Assembly: GCA_007280825.1 (NCBI GenBank)
Contig: QYQI01000008.1
Coordinates: 1 to 31,284, forward strand
Direction of reading: 5' to 3'
DNA from: Ignavibacteriales bacterium
GTDB taxonomy: Bacteria; Bacteroidota; Ignavibacteria; Ignavibacteriales; Melioribacteraceae
DNA: 31,284 bases
Of this stretch, positions 17,741 through 26,008 are shown one piece after another. A program made the position numbers and the translations under genes. The notes beneath the pieces were generated by a model. The model saw only the letters and a list, made by a program, of their open reading frames with translations. It searched no databases and had not been told where the DNA came from. Every line of letters starts with the position of its first letter. Position 1 is the first letter of the stretch.

Positions 17741-19348
17741 TTACTTCCTGATTAAATAGAGAGCGGTTATATCATCACTCTGCGGAGTATCTGCAGTATG
17801 TTTTTTAACATCCGTTATTAAATTTTTAATAAATGTTTCTGCTTTTGCGGGTTTATTATTTAGGAAGAATAATTCAAGTCTTTCATCGGAATACTCTTCG
17901 TTCTTTTCATTCATAGCTTCGGTAATTCCATCGGTGTAAAAAAGAATTTTCTCGCCTGGTTCTATTTTTATATAGGAACTTTCATACGGCAATCCGAAAT
18001 TGAGCATTCCAAAAGCAAATCCGCCTTTATCGAGTTTCGTTAATTTTTCATTGGAGGAATAAAAGATAGGATTATGACCGGCATTTAAATATTCTATAGT
18101 ACCGGTCGGGGGATCAAGAACGGCTATGAAACCAGTTATATATTTTTCCGGTGTTGAAGCTTTAAAAATAATTTTATTCAGACGATCGGCTACATCAGTT
18201 AATTTAAAATCGTTTTCAACGTAGGCATTAAGAGATGCATTTAATGTGTTGACTAACAATCCCGAGGCGACTCCCTTCCCTGCAACATCGGCTATTATTA
18301 TAAGAAATCTTCCATCTTTTAATTTTGTAACATCATAATAGTCTCCGCCAATTTCTAGAGATGGAATATTAATTCCGGCAACATCATATCCATCAATCTT
18401 AGGAAGTTTCTGCGGAATAATTCTTTTCTGAATTGTTGCAGCCATTTCAATCTCTTGCTGCATTCGTTCTTTTTCAATTGCTTCATTGTGCAAATGTTCA
18501 TTTTCAATTGCAGCTAAGACCTGTCTTGCAAAAGCCGTAAGTAATATTCTATCTGTTTGATCAAAATCTGTAATTCCATTTCTACTTTCTTTTTCGGAAA
18601 GCGTAAACAGATATTTTAATTCCTTGAATTCAACAGATGTTTCAATTTTATTTTCTGAATTGAAAACTTTTTTTATATCTGAGTCTTCAGGAAATCCTAT
18701 TGAAGATATAATCTCATCGCCGGAAATAATTTGTAAAACTCCGCAAGAAGCATTCGTTAATGCTGCCGCCCTCTCCAATGAAAGTTCAAGCAATGAAGAA
18801 GTTTTGTGAAGTTTCGAAATTTCTATCCCTGTATCTATCAAACTGTTAAGCTGAACAACTTTATGATTTAATGAAAAATTTAATTGCTTCTCTTTTTTTT
18901 GATTAATAAAAGATTGGTATGCATTATCTAATAACTGAAGAAACATCTGAAGAGTAATTTTATCAAGTTCGGTTATTTCGGTCTTATCGATTTTGTCTCC
19001 AATAACCAGTCCCCAAAACGATCCATCGGTTAATGGCAAAGTTGCAATAATGCCGAAGTCTCTATCACTGAAATAATCAATGCTAAGATTTGTTGAAGTT
19101 CTTAACAATGGAAGGTATTCTCGGCATTTTTCATTATGTAATAACACACTTTCCCATTCAGCAGAATCGTTATTCTTGAAAAATATGTTTACATCACTAA
19201 TAAAAAAGTTGCCCCGTAAAATGTGGCAAAAATTAGTGCCAAGTTCTCTAAGAGTGTTAGATCCGGAAAGTATACTAAATCCTTCTTGAAAAGATTTAAC
19301 TTGAACAGAGAGTTTGTCAATTATATAATTATACTCAACTACATTCAT
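17741..19348 (-). CDS. RsbU-like PP2C phosphatase with two GAF-like sensor regions
   Basis: 535 residues, soluble. Residues about 20-145 and 170-285 look like two GAF-type domains (the second ends TDRILLTAFARQVLAAIENEHL), then a short coiled coil leads into a SpoIIE domain at 325-535 with GGDYYD (334-339), ADVAGKG (353-359), TDGITE (472-477) and SDDIT (524-528). This is the standard phosphatase of a partner-switching module and is more divergent from the three other phosphatases of the cluster than they are from each other. It follows the STAS gene by 52 bases and should dephosphorylate that protein. The ribosome binding site is weak. Confidence 0.93.
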   Translation of the reverse strand: MNVVEYNYIIDKLSVQVKSFQEGFSILSGSNTLRELGTNFCHILRGNFFISDVNIFFKNNDSAEWESVLLHNEKCREYLPLLRTSTNLSIDYFSDRDFGIIATLPLTDGSFWGLVIGDKIDKTEITELDKITLQMFLQLLDNAYQSFINQKKEKQLNFSLNHKVVQLNSLIDTGIEISKLHKTSSLLELSLERAAALTNASCGVLQIISGDEIISSIGFPEDSDIKKVFNSENKIETSVEFKELKYLFTLSEKESRNGITDFDQTDRILLTAFARQVLAAIENEHLHNEAIEKERMQQEIEMAATIQKRIIPQKLPKIDGYDVAGINIPSLEIGGDYYDVTKLKDGRFLIIIADVAGKGVASGLLVNTLNASLNAYVENDFKLTDVADRLNKIIFKASTPEKYITGFIAVLDPPTGTIEYLNAGHNPIFYSSNEKLTKLDKGGFAFGMLNFGLPYESSYIKIEPGEKILFYTDGITEAMNEKNEEYSDERLELFFLNNKPAKAETFIKNLITDVKKHTADTPQSDDITALYLIRK

Positions 19349-19400
19349 TCATGAGACTTTCAATACTCTTTTTTGAAATAATTTCTGTGAGTTGAATCAG

Positions 19401-19745
19401 CTAGATAAGTTTAAATGCATCTTTCAAATTATCCGCTTTTTTGGCAAATTGAAATAAACCCATTATTGTAAAAGTTTTTTCAATAGATGGATCAAGATTA
19501 GTGAATATTAAATTTCCATTTGACTGATTTAATTTCTCAATGATCTCAATTAAAAATGAAATACCAATCGAGTTAACCACATTTGACCCGGCTAAATTTA
19601 ATATCACATTATTAATTCCATTTCCATTGTGTTTATAAAATTCATCTACAATTTTTTGTCCGCCAATATTGTTGATGTATCCAGTTGTATTTATGACAAT
19701 ACAATTATCTTTTGTTTCTGTAACTAAATTAAATTCGGGTGACAT
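19401..19745 (-). CDS. STAS-domain anti-sigma factor antagonist
   Basis: 114 residues, a full STAS domain. The phospho-acceptor turn reads VVNSIGISFL (Ser59), following the strand NNVILNLAGSN. It lies between the kinase gene (11 bases upstream) and the RsbU-like phosphatase gene, the classical kinase-antagonist-phosphatase order. Its sequence is clearly different from the other STAS protein of the window (5745-6083), suggesting different partners or kinetics. Confidence 0.92.
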   Translation of the reverse strand: MSPEFNLVTETKDNCIVINTTGYINNIGGQKIVDEFYKHNGNGINNVILNLAGSNVVNSIGISFLIEIIEKLNQSNGNLIFTNLDPSIEKTFTIMGLFQFAKKADNLKDAFKLI

Positions 19746-19756
19746 TTTATAGACTC

Positions 19757-20173
19757 CTAGACTAAATTTTTAATTATTGTAATTTTTGTACCAGTTGGGC
19801 CGGATTCAATTATAAAATCATCTGACATAGATTTCATAAGCTTGATTCCCCAACCTCTTTTATTTTTACTAGATAATTTTTCATGAATTTCCGGTTCTTC
19901 CACTTTCTCGGGCTCAAACCCATGACCAAAGTCAGTAACTAAAATTATTAACCTCTCTTTTGTCATAGTGAATTCAACATTTACATATGGGTTTTCAGCA
20001 CCCGCATGTTCAAGACCATTAATGATTGCTTCTGTAACAATTATTTTAGCCTCGCCTATTTTTTCACTTGAAATTCCTAAATGACCTCCCATCAGTTGTA
20101 AACTTTCAAGAGCTACCAACTCAATATCCGGAACTTTGGGAATTTTGATTTCTAGTTTTATATTTTGATTCAT
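19757..20173 (-). CDS. Anti-sigma factor serine/threonine kinase, RsbW/SpoIIAB-like
   Basis: 138 residues, a GHKL-type ATPase domain. The N box is EAIINGLEHAG, the G1 box TDFGHGF, the G2 box RGWGIKLMKSMSD and the last motif GTKITI. In the family this kinase phosphorylates STAS antagonists and, when free of them, holds a sigma factor or another target. It is the first gene of the operon and the only kinase in the window. No sigma factor gene is adjacent, so its target is encoded elsewhere. GAGAG precedes the ATG. Confidence 0.92.
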   Translation of the reverse strand: MNQNIKLEIKIPKVPDIELVALESLQLMGGHLGISSEKIGEAKIIVTEAIINGLEHAGAENPYVNVEFTMTKERLIILVTDFGHGFEPEKVEEPEIHEKLSSKNKRGWGIKLMKSMSDDFIIESGPTGTKITIIKNLV

Positions 20174-20493
20174 ATTTACTCTCAGTTGTTTGAAGTTAAC
20201 CGAATGTAGCCATTACAGAAACAGTACGATGATTTAATATAACGATATGGGACTTAATGTCCACGATAATAATTTAATAATCTGTCTTAAATGAGGGTTT
20301 TGGATTCGTTTATCTGATGTTGTACTTTTAAATATTAAAAAATATTTTAAGATTTTTGTTGATATTTTTTTTGTTAAAGTATTTACAATAGAAGAATAGA
20401 AATATATTTGAGAATATTTGTAATAAAATGTTTTGTTATAATATTTAGAATGAATTGGATTTAGATAATTTCATAAAAATTCTTTTAAAAACA

Positions 20494-20535
20494 AAAACCT
20501 CGAAAACAGTATCCATTTACTATAATCGAGGTTTT
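20494..20535. terminator. Hairpin terminator, usable in both directions
   Basis: Perfect 10 bp inverted repeat, AAAACCTCGA and TCGAGGTTTT, with a 22-base loop. The A-rich left and T-rich right sides make it look like a bidirectional rho-independent terminator. For minus-strand transcription it would stop read-through from the GC-rich gene at 20749-21285 before the kinase operon. It sits 10 bases before the tRNA-3'-like segment. Confidence 0.6.
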
Positions 20536-20545
20536 ATTTTTACTG

Positions 20546-20670
20546 GCGGAGAGTCAGGGATTCTCTTCCCGGAACAAAATGCTGTACTTATAGCTTATTT
20601 TCGTAGCTTTTAAGAATGTTATGACCAAAAAGTGACTAAGATTTTATTTTTCCTATCTATATATATACAT
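20546..20670 (+). repeat. Composite direct repeat, right copy (includes TGACCAAA copy 4)
   Basis: Starts GCGGAGAGTCAGGGATTC, matching 5552-5575 at 22 of 24 positions, and has TGACCAAAAAG/TGACTAAG boxes at 20622, exactly 76 bp in, as in the left copy. With the two bases before it (TGGCGGAGAG…GATTC, 20544-20563) the minus strand reads GAATCCCTGACTCTCCGCCA, the look of a tRNA 3' end with an encoded CCA; the rest of a tRNA is not present. About 80 bp further right the base composition jumps to GC-rich. Confidence 0.6.
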
Positions 20671-20748
20671 CCTAATCAAACTATTTAAAATGCCGATTGA
20701 ATATTGAATAAGGACAACCCGACAACCGTTCAGACGACCTCACCCGCA

Positions 20749-21285
20749 CTACTTTTTCGCCACGACTTTTATTTCGCCTGTCCCCAACGCCTGCCAGCGT
20801 CTATCCCGTCGCACGAAGATATCCAAATCGACACCACTGTCGCTCGTCTCTTTCCCTCGAACTATTACACGCGTGGAGTAATGAACCGACACGATAGCTG
20901 TTTCTGCTGTGATTCTCATGTCGAGTTTCTCGATCACGTATGACTTCAATTGAAAATTCATCGCCCAGTCGACCCACCGCTGTTTCGTGGTTGGTGGTTC
21001 TTCGCCGTCGTCAACGCCCATGAAATCGTCTGCCAGGATCCGTTCCAGCTTCGCCCTGTCATGGTCCTTTATGGAGTCCCACCACTGTTTCTCTATAGCC
21101 GCCAATTCTCTTTCCTGATTCCGATAATGCCTGTCGGTTGTCTGCCCAAATGCCGGAACGGCGAGAAGGAACAGTACTATGCACAAAGCGCACATTCGTG
21201 TTGAGCGGTGCTCCTTTCCTTGCGCCAATGTCATAGCATTGGAGTTGCGCCCAGATGCTTCACTTCGAAGCGACCTCTTATCCAT
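20749..21285 (-). CDS. Secreted DUF4440/SnoaL-like (NTF2-fold) protein, probably acquired by transfer
   Basis: 178 residues from the ATG at 21285, which has GAAGG six bases upstream; in-frame ATGs at 21234 and 21195 are alternatives and the last would put the hydrophobic stretch CALCIVLFLLAVPAFGQ at the very N-terminus as a signal peptide. Mature part about residues 48-178: ELAAIEKQWWDSIKDHD … ILADDFMGVDDGE … DLDIFVRRDRRWQALGTGE, the NTF2-like cone fold of DUF4440. No catalytic function can be assigned. GC content is near 57% in the segments I counted, against about a third around it, and the switch is abrupt at both ends. Confidence 0.85.
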   Translation of the reverse strand: MDKRSLRSEASGRNSNAMTLAQGKEHRSTRMCALCIVLFLLAVPAFGQTTDRHYRNQERELAAIEKQWWDSIKDHDRAKLERILADDFMGVDDGEEPPTTKQRWVDWAMNFQLKSYVIEKLDMRITAETAIVSVHYSTRVIVRGKETSDSGVDLDIFVRRDRRWQALGTGEIKVVAKK

Positions 21286-21315
21286 ACTTTGCCTTCGTAT
21301 TTATTAAGATTATGT

Positions 21316-21417
21316 CTAAGATTTCTTAATGGCTTCCAATAGTCTTTCATTTTGCTTAGCATTTTCATCTCTTATTAGACTCATAAAAAATACTATAATA
21401 CCTGTAGCAAAAAGCAT
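21316..21417 (-). other. Possible small membrane peptide or gene remnant
   Basis: On the minus strand an open stretch from about 21483 to the TAG at 21316 reads like the end of a membrane protein: hydrophobic IVIVSSMLFATGIIVFFMSL followed by a charged tail RDENAKQNERLLEAIKKS. The first ATG (21417) gives 33 residues and has no ribosome binding site. It could be a real small protein after the ATPase gene or the 3' remnant of a longer one. Low certainty. Confidence 0.25.
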
Positions 21418-21467
21418 TGATGAAACGATTACAATATTCTGAGATACTTGGATGTAAACTATGGGAT

Positions 21468-22574
21468 TTAGTTTATTACCTTTTCATTTTCGAAATCAAA
21501 GAAATGAATTCTCTTCAAGTTGATTTTTAATTTTCTTAATGATCCAGTTTGAGGAATATCACGTGCCGGAATTCTTGAAATGAATTGCACATTATCTAAA
21601 TTAAAATATAAGTAAGCTTCGTTTCCCATTGGCTCCACAATTTCTAATATAACTTCAAACTCATAGCAATTTGTTATTAATGATTCATCTTTAAAATCAT
21701 GAATATCTTCGGGTCTAATGCCGAGAAATATTTTTTTCTGTATATAACCCTTTAACATATTCGATTGTTCAACACCAACACTGATTATAAGTTTCTTGTT
21801 GACAGATTCAAATTTTAATCCATTAAGGTCAGTTATCATTCCTTCGATAAAATTCATTGCCGGGCTTCCGATAAATCCGGCAACGAATTTATTCCCGGGA
21901 TTATTATAAAGATTCATAGGAGTATCTACTTGCTGAACCACGCCATCTTTCATTACTACTATTTTGTCCCCCATGGTCATTGCTTCAGTTTGATCATGTG
22001 TAACGTAAATCATTGTAGCTTTCAGTCTTTGATGAAGTTTAGAAATTTCTGTCCTCATCTGTACTCTTAATTTAGCATCAAGGTTACTTAAAGGTTCATC
22101 AAACAAAAAGACTTTTGGTTTACGAACTATCGCTCTGCCTACAGCAACTCTTTGTCGTTGTCCGCCGGATAATGCTTTTGGTTTTCTACCTAAAAATTCT
22201 TCTAAATCTAAAATCTTTGCTGCATCCAAAACTCGTCGCTTGATTTCTTCTTTACTGAATTTTCGTAATTTTAATCCAAATGCCATATTCTCGTAAACTG
22301 TCATATGAGGATATAAAGCATAGTTCTGAAAAACCATTGCGATATCCCTGTTCTTAGGGGATACATCATTAATAAGTTTATTGTCAATAAAAATCTGACC
22401 CTCACTTATTTCTTCCAACCCTGCAATCATTCTTAGTGTTGTCGATTTACCACAACCGGATGGACCTACCAGTACAACAAACTCTGAATCATTAATTGTC
22501 ACATTAACATTACTAACAACTTTTAATTTATTGTCATAAATTTTTGTTACATTTTTTAATTCAACAACTGCCAT
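21468..22574 (-). CDS. Sugar-type ABC transporter ATP-binding protein, MalK/UgpC/MsmK family
   Basis: 368 residues from the ATG at 22574 (AGGAAA eight bases upstream; the frame reaches a TTG two codons earlier). Walker A GPSGCGKST (37-45), Q-loop VFQNYALYPHMT, signature LSGGQRQR, Walker B VFLFDEP, D-loop SNLDAKLR and the H-loop VTHDQTEAM are intact, so it is an active ATPase. Residues from about 240 on form the OB-type regulatory domain typical of CUT1 importers (GIRPEDI). It is the last gene of the operon, 51 bases after the fourth ADP-ribosylglycohydrolase-like gene, and should energise the two permeases encoded at the other end. Confidence 0.95.
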   Translation of the reverse strand: MAVVELKNVTKIYDNKLKVVSNVNVTINDSEFVVLVGPSGCGKSTTLRMIAGLEEISEGQIFIDNKLINDVSPKNRDIAMVFQNYALYPHMTVYENMAFGLKLRKFSKEEIKRRVLDAAKILDLEEFLGRKPKALSGGQRQRVAVGRAIVRKPKVFLFDEPLSNLDAKLRVQMRTEISKLHQRLKATMIYVTHDQTEAMTMGDKIVVMKDGVVQQVDTPMNLYNNPGNKFVAGFIGSPAMNFIEGMITDLNGLKFESVNKKLIISVGVEQSNMLKGYIQKKIFLGIRPEDIHDFKDESLITNCYEFEVILEIVEPMGNEAYLYFNLDNVQFISRIPARDIPQTGSLRKLKINLKRIHFFDFENEKVIN

Positions 22575-22625
22575 AACCAATTTCCTGTTAAAATTAAATG
22601 ACCGAGTATAAAATATTTATTTTTT

Positions 22626-23609
22626 TTATTTGACTAAATCAGCTAGTTGAGAAGCGACATCAAACAGATCAATTCCTTTAGTAAATGGAAGACATACACC
22701 TGTTGTAATTCTTACCTTATCAACCCACACAGAAGGAATGCTTTTTATTCCGCTCATAGCACCGCTTAATGCACCCACAATCGCAGAAATAGTATCAGCA
22801 TCACGTCCGAAATTTCCACTGTAAATAATTCCTCGCTTAAAATCTCCGTCCGTTAGTTTAAATATTGAAAAAGCTGAAACTACAGCTTCAGGTGAAACAG
22901 CTTTGTACTCGGTCCACAATGCATCATGCAGTGACTTCCATGAATCTTCAAGGGTCTTTTTTTCTTCAATTATGCTAAAAGCTTTCTCAAATGTGAATCT
23001 TATCCATGAATCTTTTGGAGTTACATTGATAGCATTCTGAATTATTTCTTCTACAGAAGCTCCCGCCATTGCAAGAGCAATAGCTACGGCCACTGCTTGT
23101 GCACCCCACAAACCATCGCGCGAATGACTTATACTCGCCTCTATACCCGCCAGATGAGCGGCACGCTTAGGATCCCCGGCACATGCAATACCAATTGGTG
23201 TTACCCGCATTGCCGCTCCGTCACTCATGTAATGAGAATTATATATTCCTGAAAATGGAGGAAGAACTCCACGACGGATGTTAGCCGCTGCTTCTCTCTC
23301 ACTAGCTCCACCTCTTTTCAATTCTGTAAGCGGTAAAACGTGCGTTCTCCAACTCTCAAGAACGTCAGCGTCGGTTAAATTCCCTTTTGCTTTTATTAAT
23401 GTTTGGGCAGTCAGTAAAGCAAATTCAGTGTCATCAGTTCCCGGTGCTGGTTTTTCAGAAAAATCCATTGTTATACCATATTGAAAGTGATAATCAGGTG
23501 AACGTGCAATATCTCCGAATGAATCACCTATAGCATGACCAACGAGGCTTGCTCGAGCTCGGTCTTGTAACAAAGTTTTATCTTTTAACAAATCATTTTT
23601 AGTAAGCAT
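22626..23609 (-). CDS. ADP-ribosylglycohydrolase (DraG/ARH) family protein, intact metal site (fourth in cluster)
   Basis: 327 residues, cytoplasmic, all-helical family. Catalytic di-metal motifs are complete: GTDDTE (57-62) near the N-terminus and GRDADT (268-273) near the C-terminus; also GHAIGDSFGD at 24-33 and ISHSRDGLWGAQAVAVA around 160-176. The family hydrolyses N- or O-glycosidic bonds to ADP-ribose (ADP-ribosyl-arginine or -serine, O-acetyl-ADP-ribose), but many bacterial members have unknown substrates. AAGGA precedes the ATG and the gap to the upstream gene is 15 bases. Confidence 0.92.
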   Translation of the reverse strand: MLTKNDLLKDKTLLQDRARASLVGHAIGDSFGDIARSPDYHFQYGITMDFSEKPAPGTDDTEFALLTAQTLIKAKGNLTDADVLESWRTHVLPLTELKRGGASEREAAANIRRGVLPPFSGIYNSHYMSDGAAMRVTPIGIACAGDPKRAAHLAGIEASISHSRDGLWGAQAVAVAIALAMAGASVEEIIQNAINVTPKDSWIRFTFEKAFSIIEEKKTLEDSWKSLHDALWTEYKAVSPEAVVSAFSIFKLTDGDFKRGIIYSGNFGRDADTISAIVGALSGAMSGIKSIPSVWVDKVRITTGVCLPFTKGIDLFDVASQLADLVK

Positions 23610-23624
23610 ATAGCTTTTTCCTTT

Positions 23625-24959
23625 TTAGTCTGAATATTTAGAAAGTATTACAGTTCGTTTTGCAAGATCACTTATTAAACAATTATCAAATCCTTTAAGA
23701 CTGCTTCGAATTTTATTCTTTAGTGGTGCGATCCATTTCGACGGAAGATTTTTTGCACCCAGCATTGTTCCCATTATTGAACCGACTGTTGCCCCGTTAC
23801 TATCGGTATCCCATCCACCCATCACTACATTGCAGATTGCACTTTCATAATTTCCTTTTGAAGAAAGTAATGCAGCTACAACAAGCGCCGCATTATTAAT
23901 TGTATGCACCCAATGATACGTGCCAAATTTTTGATAAAGAGAATTAACAGTTTCATCCCAAGATAGTTCGTGAATAGGTATAGATAAGACATAATGAATT
24001 GCTTCATAAAACTTTGACCGGGGAGGAATAAATGATAGTGCCTCATTAATAATTTTTCGTAAGTCATTAAATTTAAATGAAGCGGCTATTGCTGAAGCAA
24101 AAAATATTTCTCCATATATCCCATTGCCAATATGACTTAATCGAGCATCGCGCCAAGCAAATTCAGAAGCTTGAGCAGACTGTGCTGGAGAGATCCATCC
24201 CCATATGTCTGCACGAATCTGAGCACCTATCCATTCACGATAGGGATTTCTAATTGTAGCTGTCGCTGGCGGTAGAATACCATTAAGTGTGTTGAGATAA
24301 GCAACGCGTTCGGCAGTAAATGTGGAAAGCACCGGTATCATTTCCATCCAAGTATGAATTATGTTCTCAGTCGTAAAATTTCTTCCATATCGTTCATATA
24401 CAAACAAATTAATCATTGGATAATTCATATCATCGTCTTCCGTCATACAAACAATATTTTCTTTTAAACTTTCTTTACCATTGTGTTTATTCCACGGATA
24501 TTTTTGCAGAAGTGAATTTGGTATTCCCCGTTCTGTTATATAATCAGAAATTGGCCAGGTTCCGTTTGATAAAAGTAATTCTCTTATTCCTGAGCGAGTC
24601 GTTTTTTCAACCGGCTTTCCTAATAGACATCCTGCACTCCTCCCAAGCCAACCTCCAAGAATTCGATCTTCTATGAAAGAGTGTGCAAAAGAAGGAATTG
24701 TATCTGTTTTAATATGACACTGCCGAACTATTTCATTCCATGAAGATGGCTCGTTTTCAAAATTTTTATTAGAAGAAAAAATATTTTCTATTTTTTGGTA
24801 AAACGCTTTTGCTTTATTTCTAAATTCATCAACAGAATTTTTTGCATCTTCTATTTGCTGCCATTCAGATCTCAGTTCGGAGATATTGTTTCCCTCTTCT
24901 TCAAGCTGCTGTAATTCGTACTTGATACGTTCCGATATTTCTAGCCAGGAGATTCTCAT
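23625..24959 (-). CDS. Divergent ADP-ribosylglycohydrolase family protein with N-terminal helical extension (third)
   Basis: 444 residues from the ATG at 24959, which overlaps the TGA of the upstream gene (ATGA); the open frame runs 63 codons further but only through that gene. Residues 1-90 are a charged, coiled-coil-like extension. The enzyme domain starts at GGWLGRSAGCLLGKPVE (102-118) and has metal motifs TEDDDMNY (173-180) and GGWDTDSNGATVGS (381-394), which belong to a different subfamily from the other three. Several residues (NPYREWIGAQIRADIWGW, 238-255) are characteristic of that subfamily. Substrate unknown; intact and probably active. Confidence 0.9.
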   Translation of the reverse strand: MRISWLEISERIKYELQQLEEEGNNISELRSEWQQIEDAKNSVDEFRNKAKAFYQKIENIFSSNKNFENEPSSWNEIVRQCHIKTDTIPSFAHSFIEDRILGGWLGRSAGCLLGKPVEKTTRSGIRELLLSNGTWPISDYITERGIPNSLLQKYPWNKHNGKESLKENIVCMTEDDDMNYPMINLFVYERYGRNFTTENIIHTWMEMIPVLSTFTAERVAYLNTLNGILPPATATIRNPYREWIGAQIRADIWGWISPAQSAQASEFAWRDARLSHIGNGIYGEIFFASAIAASFKFNDLRKIINEALSFIPPRSKFYEAIHYVLSIPIHELSWDETVNSLYQKFGTYHWVHTINNAALVVAALLSSKGNYESAICNVVMGGWDTDSNGATVGSIMGTMLGAKNLPSKWIAPLKNKIRSSLKGFDNCLISDLAKRTVILSKYSD

Positions 24960-26008
24960 ATAGATATTTTTTGATCCTCTAAATTTGAGAGTTGTTCTAT
25001 TAGCGTGAGATAATTCTTTCCAGCAAAGGACGGAATACAGATACCCTTCAATAATTTGATTGCATCCAACCAATTTTCTCCTGCTATTGTAGTTGAATGC
25101 AAAGAAGCCACAAACGCACCGACCATTGTAGGAAGAGTTTCTCCGCATTTTGCAAAAGTGGATGCCATCGTTAAAGAAGTTTCAAAATTATCACCGTGTA
25201 ATCTTGCAATCGCAAAAGTTAGAGCCAACGTTTCGGGTGCAACGTTGCCGTAACTGTACTCACGGTTAACAATATTGTTATGAAGTTCGGGTAGAATAGA
25301 AAAAATCGAAGTACTATTCTTTACTATTTTGTATGCTTCATCAACAGTTCTTTTGAGCCAAGAAGACTCTGGAAGATATTGGCTCGCCGCATCTATAGCA
25401 TAAGTAATATCTTTTCCAGAACAAACGAGACTAATCGCAACAGCCATTGCCTGTGCTGCCCACACTCCGTCTTCACTATTCGTTATAGAAGAATCTATTT
25501 CAGCCAAACGCGCAGCTTTATCAGGTTGTCCTGCACAGAGAATTCCTATTGGTACTGAACGCGGCATCGCACCATCATCAAAATAATGAGGATTTTCTTT
25601 TCCGCTTTTCGGCGGCACTATTCCGTTTCGCAAATTTTGAAGTGCCACTTGTGTACTGATGCCCCCTCGTATACAATCACTTGAACGCGCAAGATTCATC
25701 CACTCTTTCAGAACTGATTGGCTATAAGAATTATTATCACTACTTAAAAAAATTTCTGCAGAGAATGTAGCCCACTCTGTTGCACATGTTGGTGAAATGT
25801 CAAAATGTTGTGGCTGCTGATTCAGTGAGAAAGGCATCGGCGATAAGATTATATTTTTAGTTTCAGAATCAATATCGATTTCACGACGTTTTCTTCGCGT
25901 CCATGATGGAAGTAGAAAACTTCTATGAAACATCGCCGTCCAACTCATTGCGTCACCAATGGCTAGTCCGATCATTGCATTACGTGCGCGTTGTTTTACA
26001 TCATTCAT
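24956..26008 (-). CDS. ADP-ribosylglycohydrolase-like protein with degenerate metal site (second)
   Basis: 350 residues aligned along the full length with the first and fourth paralogues (LAIGDAMSW, GIVPPKSG, GAMPRSVPIGILCAG, DGVWAAQAMAVAISL). The metal-binding positions are changed: the DDTE motif reads CATE (75-78) and the GRDxDT motif reads AKCGET (286-291), so three or four ligand aspartates are lost; HS before the next Asp is NS. Most likely a non-catalytic paralogue or one with a different metal requirement. A basic segment TRRKRR at 37-42 is an extra. It overlaps both neighbours by four bases, and GGAG lies ten bases before the ATG. Confidence 0.9.
   Translation of the reverse strand: MNDVKQRARNAMIGLAIGDAMSWTAMFHRSFLLPSWTRRKRREIDIDSETKNIILSPMPFSLNQQPQHFDISPTCATEWATFSAEIFLSSDNNSYSQSVLKEWMNLARSSDCIRGGISTQVALQNLRNGIVPPKSGKENPHYFDDGAMPRSVPIGILCAGQPDKAARLAEIDSSITNSEDGVWAAQAMAVAISLVCSGKDITYAIDAASQYLPESSWLKRTVDEAYKIVKNSTSIFSILPELHNNIVNREYSYGNVAPETLALTFAIARLHGDNFETSLTMASTFAKCGETLPTMVGAFVASLHSTTIAGENWLDAIKLLKGICIPSFAGKNYLTLIEQLSNLEDQKISI

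Larger units (their letters stand above)
20174..20748. other. Intergenic region: operon promoter side, terminator and composite repeat
   Basis: 575 bases without a gene. The right side of the minus-strand kinase operon must hold its promoter. It contains a small dyad GGAC-TTAAT-GTCC (about 20252-20264), a segment ATGAGGGTTTTGGATTC (20291-20307) that shares its core with the two IS-end-like motifs, a strong hairpin at 20494-20535 and the right composite repeat. Confidence 0.55.

Noticed and set aside
20544..20620. A complete tRNA gene on the minus strand
   Set aside because: Only the 3' end resembles a tRNA; the T loop lacks the usual TTC pattern and no anticodon or D arm can be folded.
21455..21475. 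Terminator at the end of the ABC ATPase gene (TAAACTA/TAGTTTA)
   Set aside because: The stem is short and almost all A/T, overlaps the stop codon, and has no T run after it.
24960..25148. 63-codon N-terminal extension of the third ADP-ribosylglycohydrolase-like protein
   Set aside because: It overlaps the upstream gene completely; the ATGA overlap at 24959 is the consistent start and matches the other junctions of the operon.
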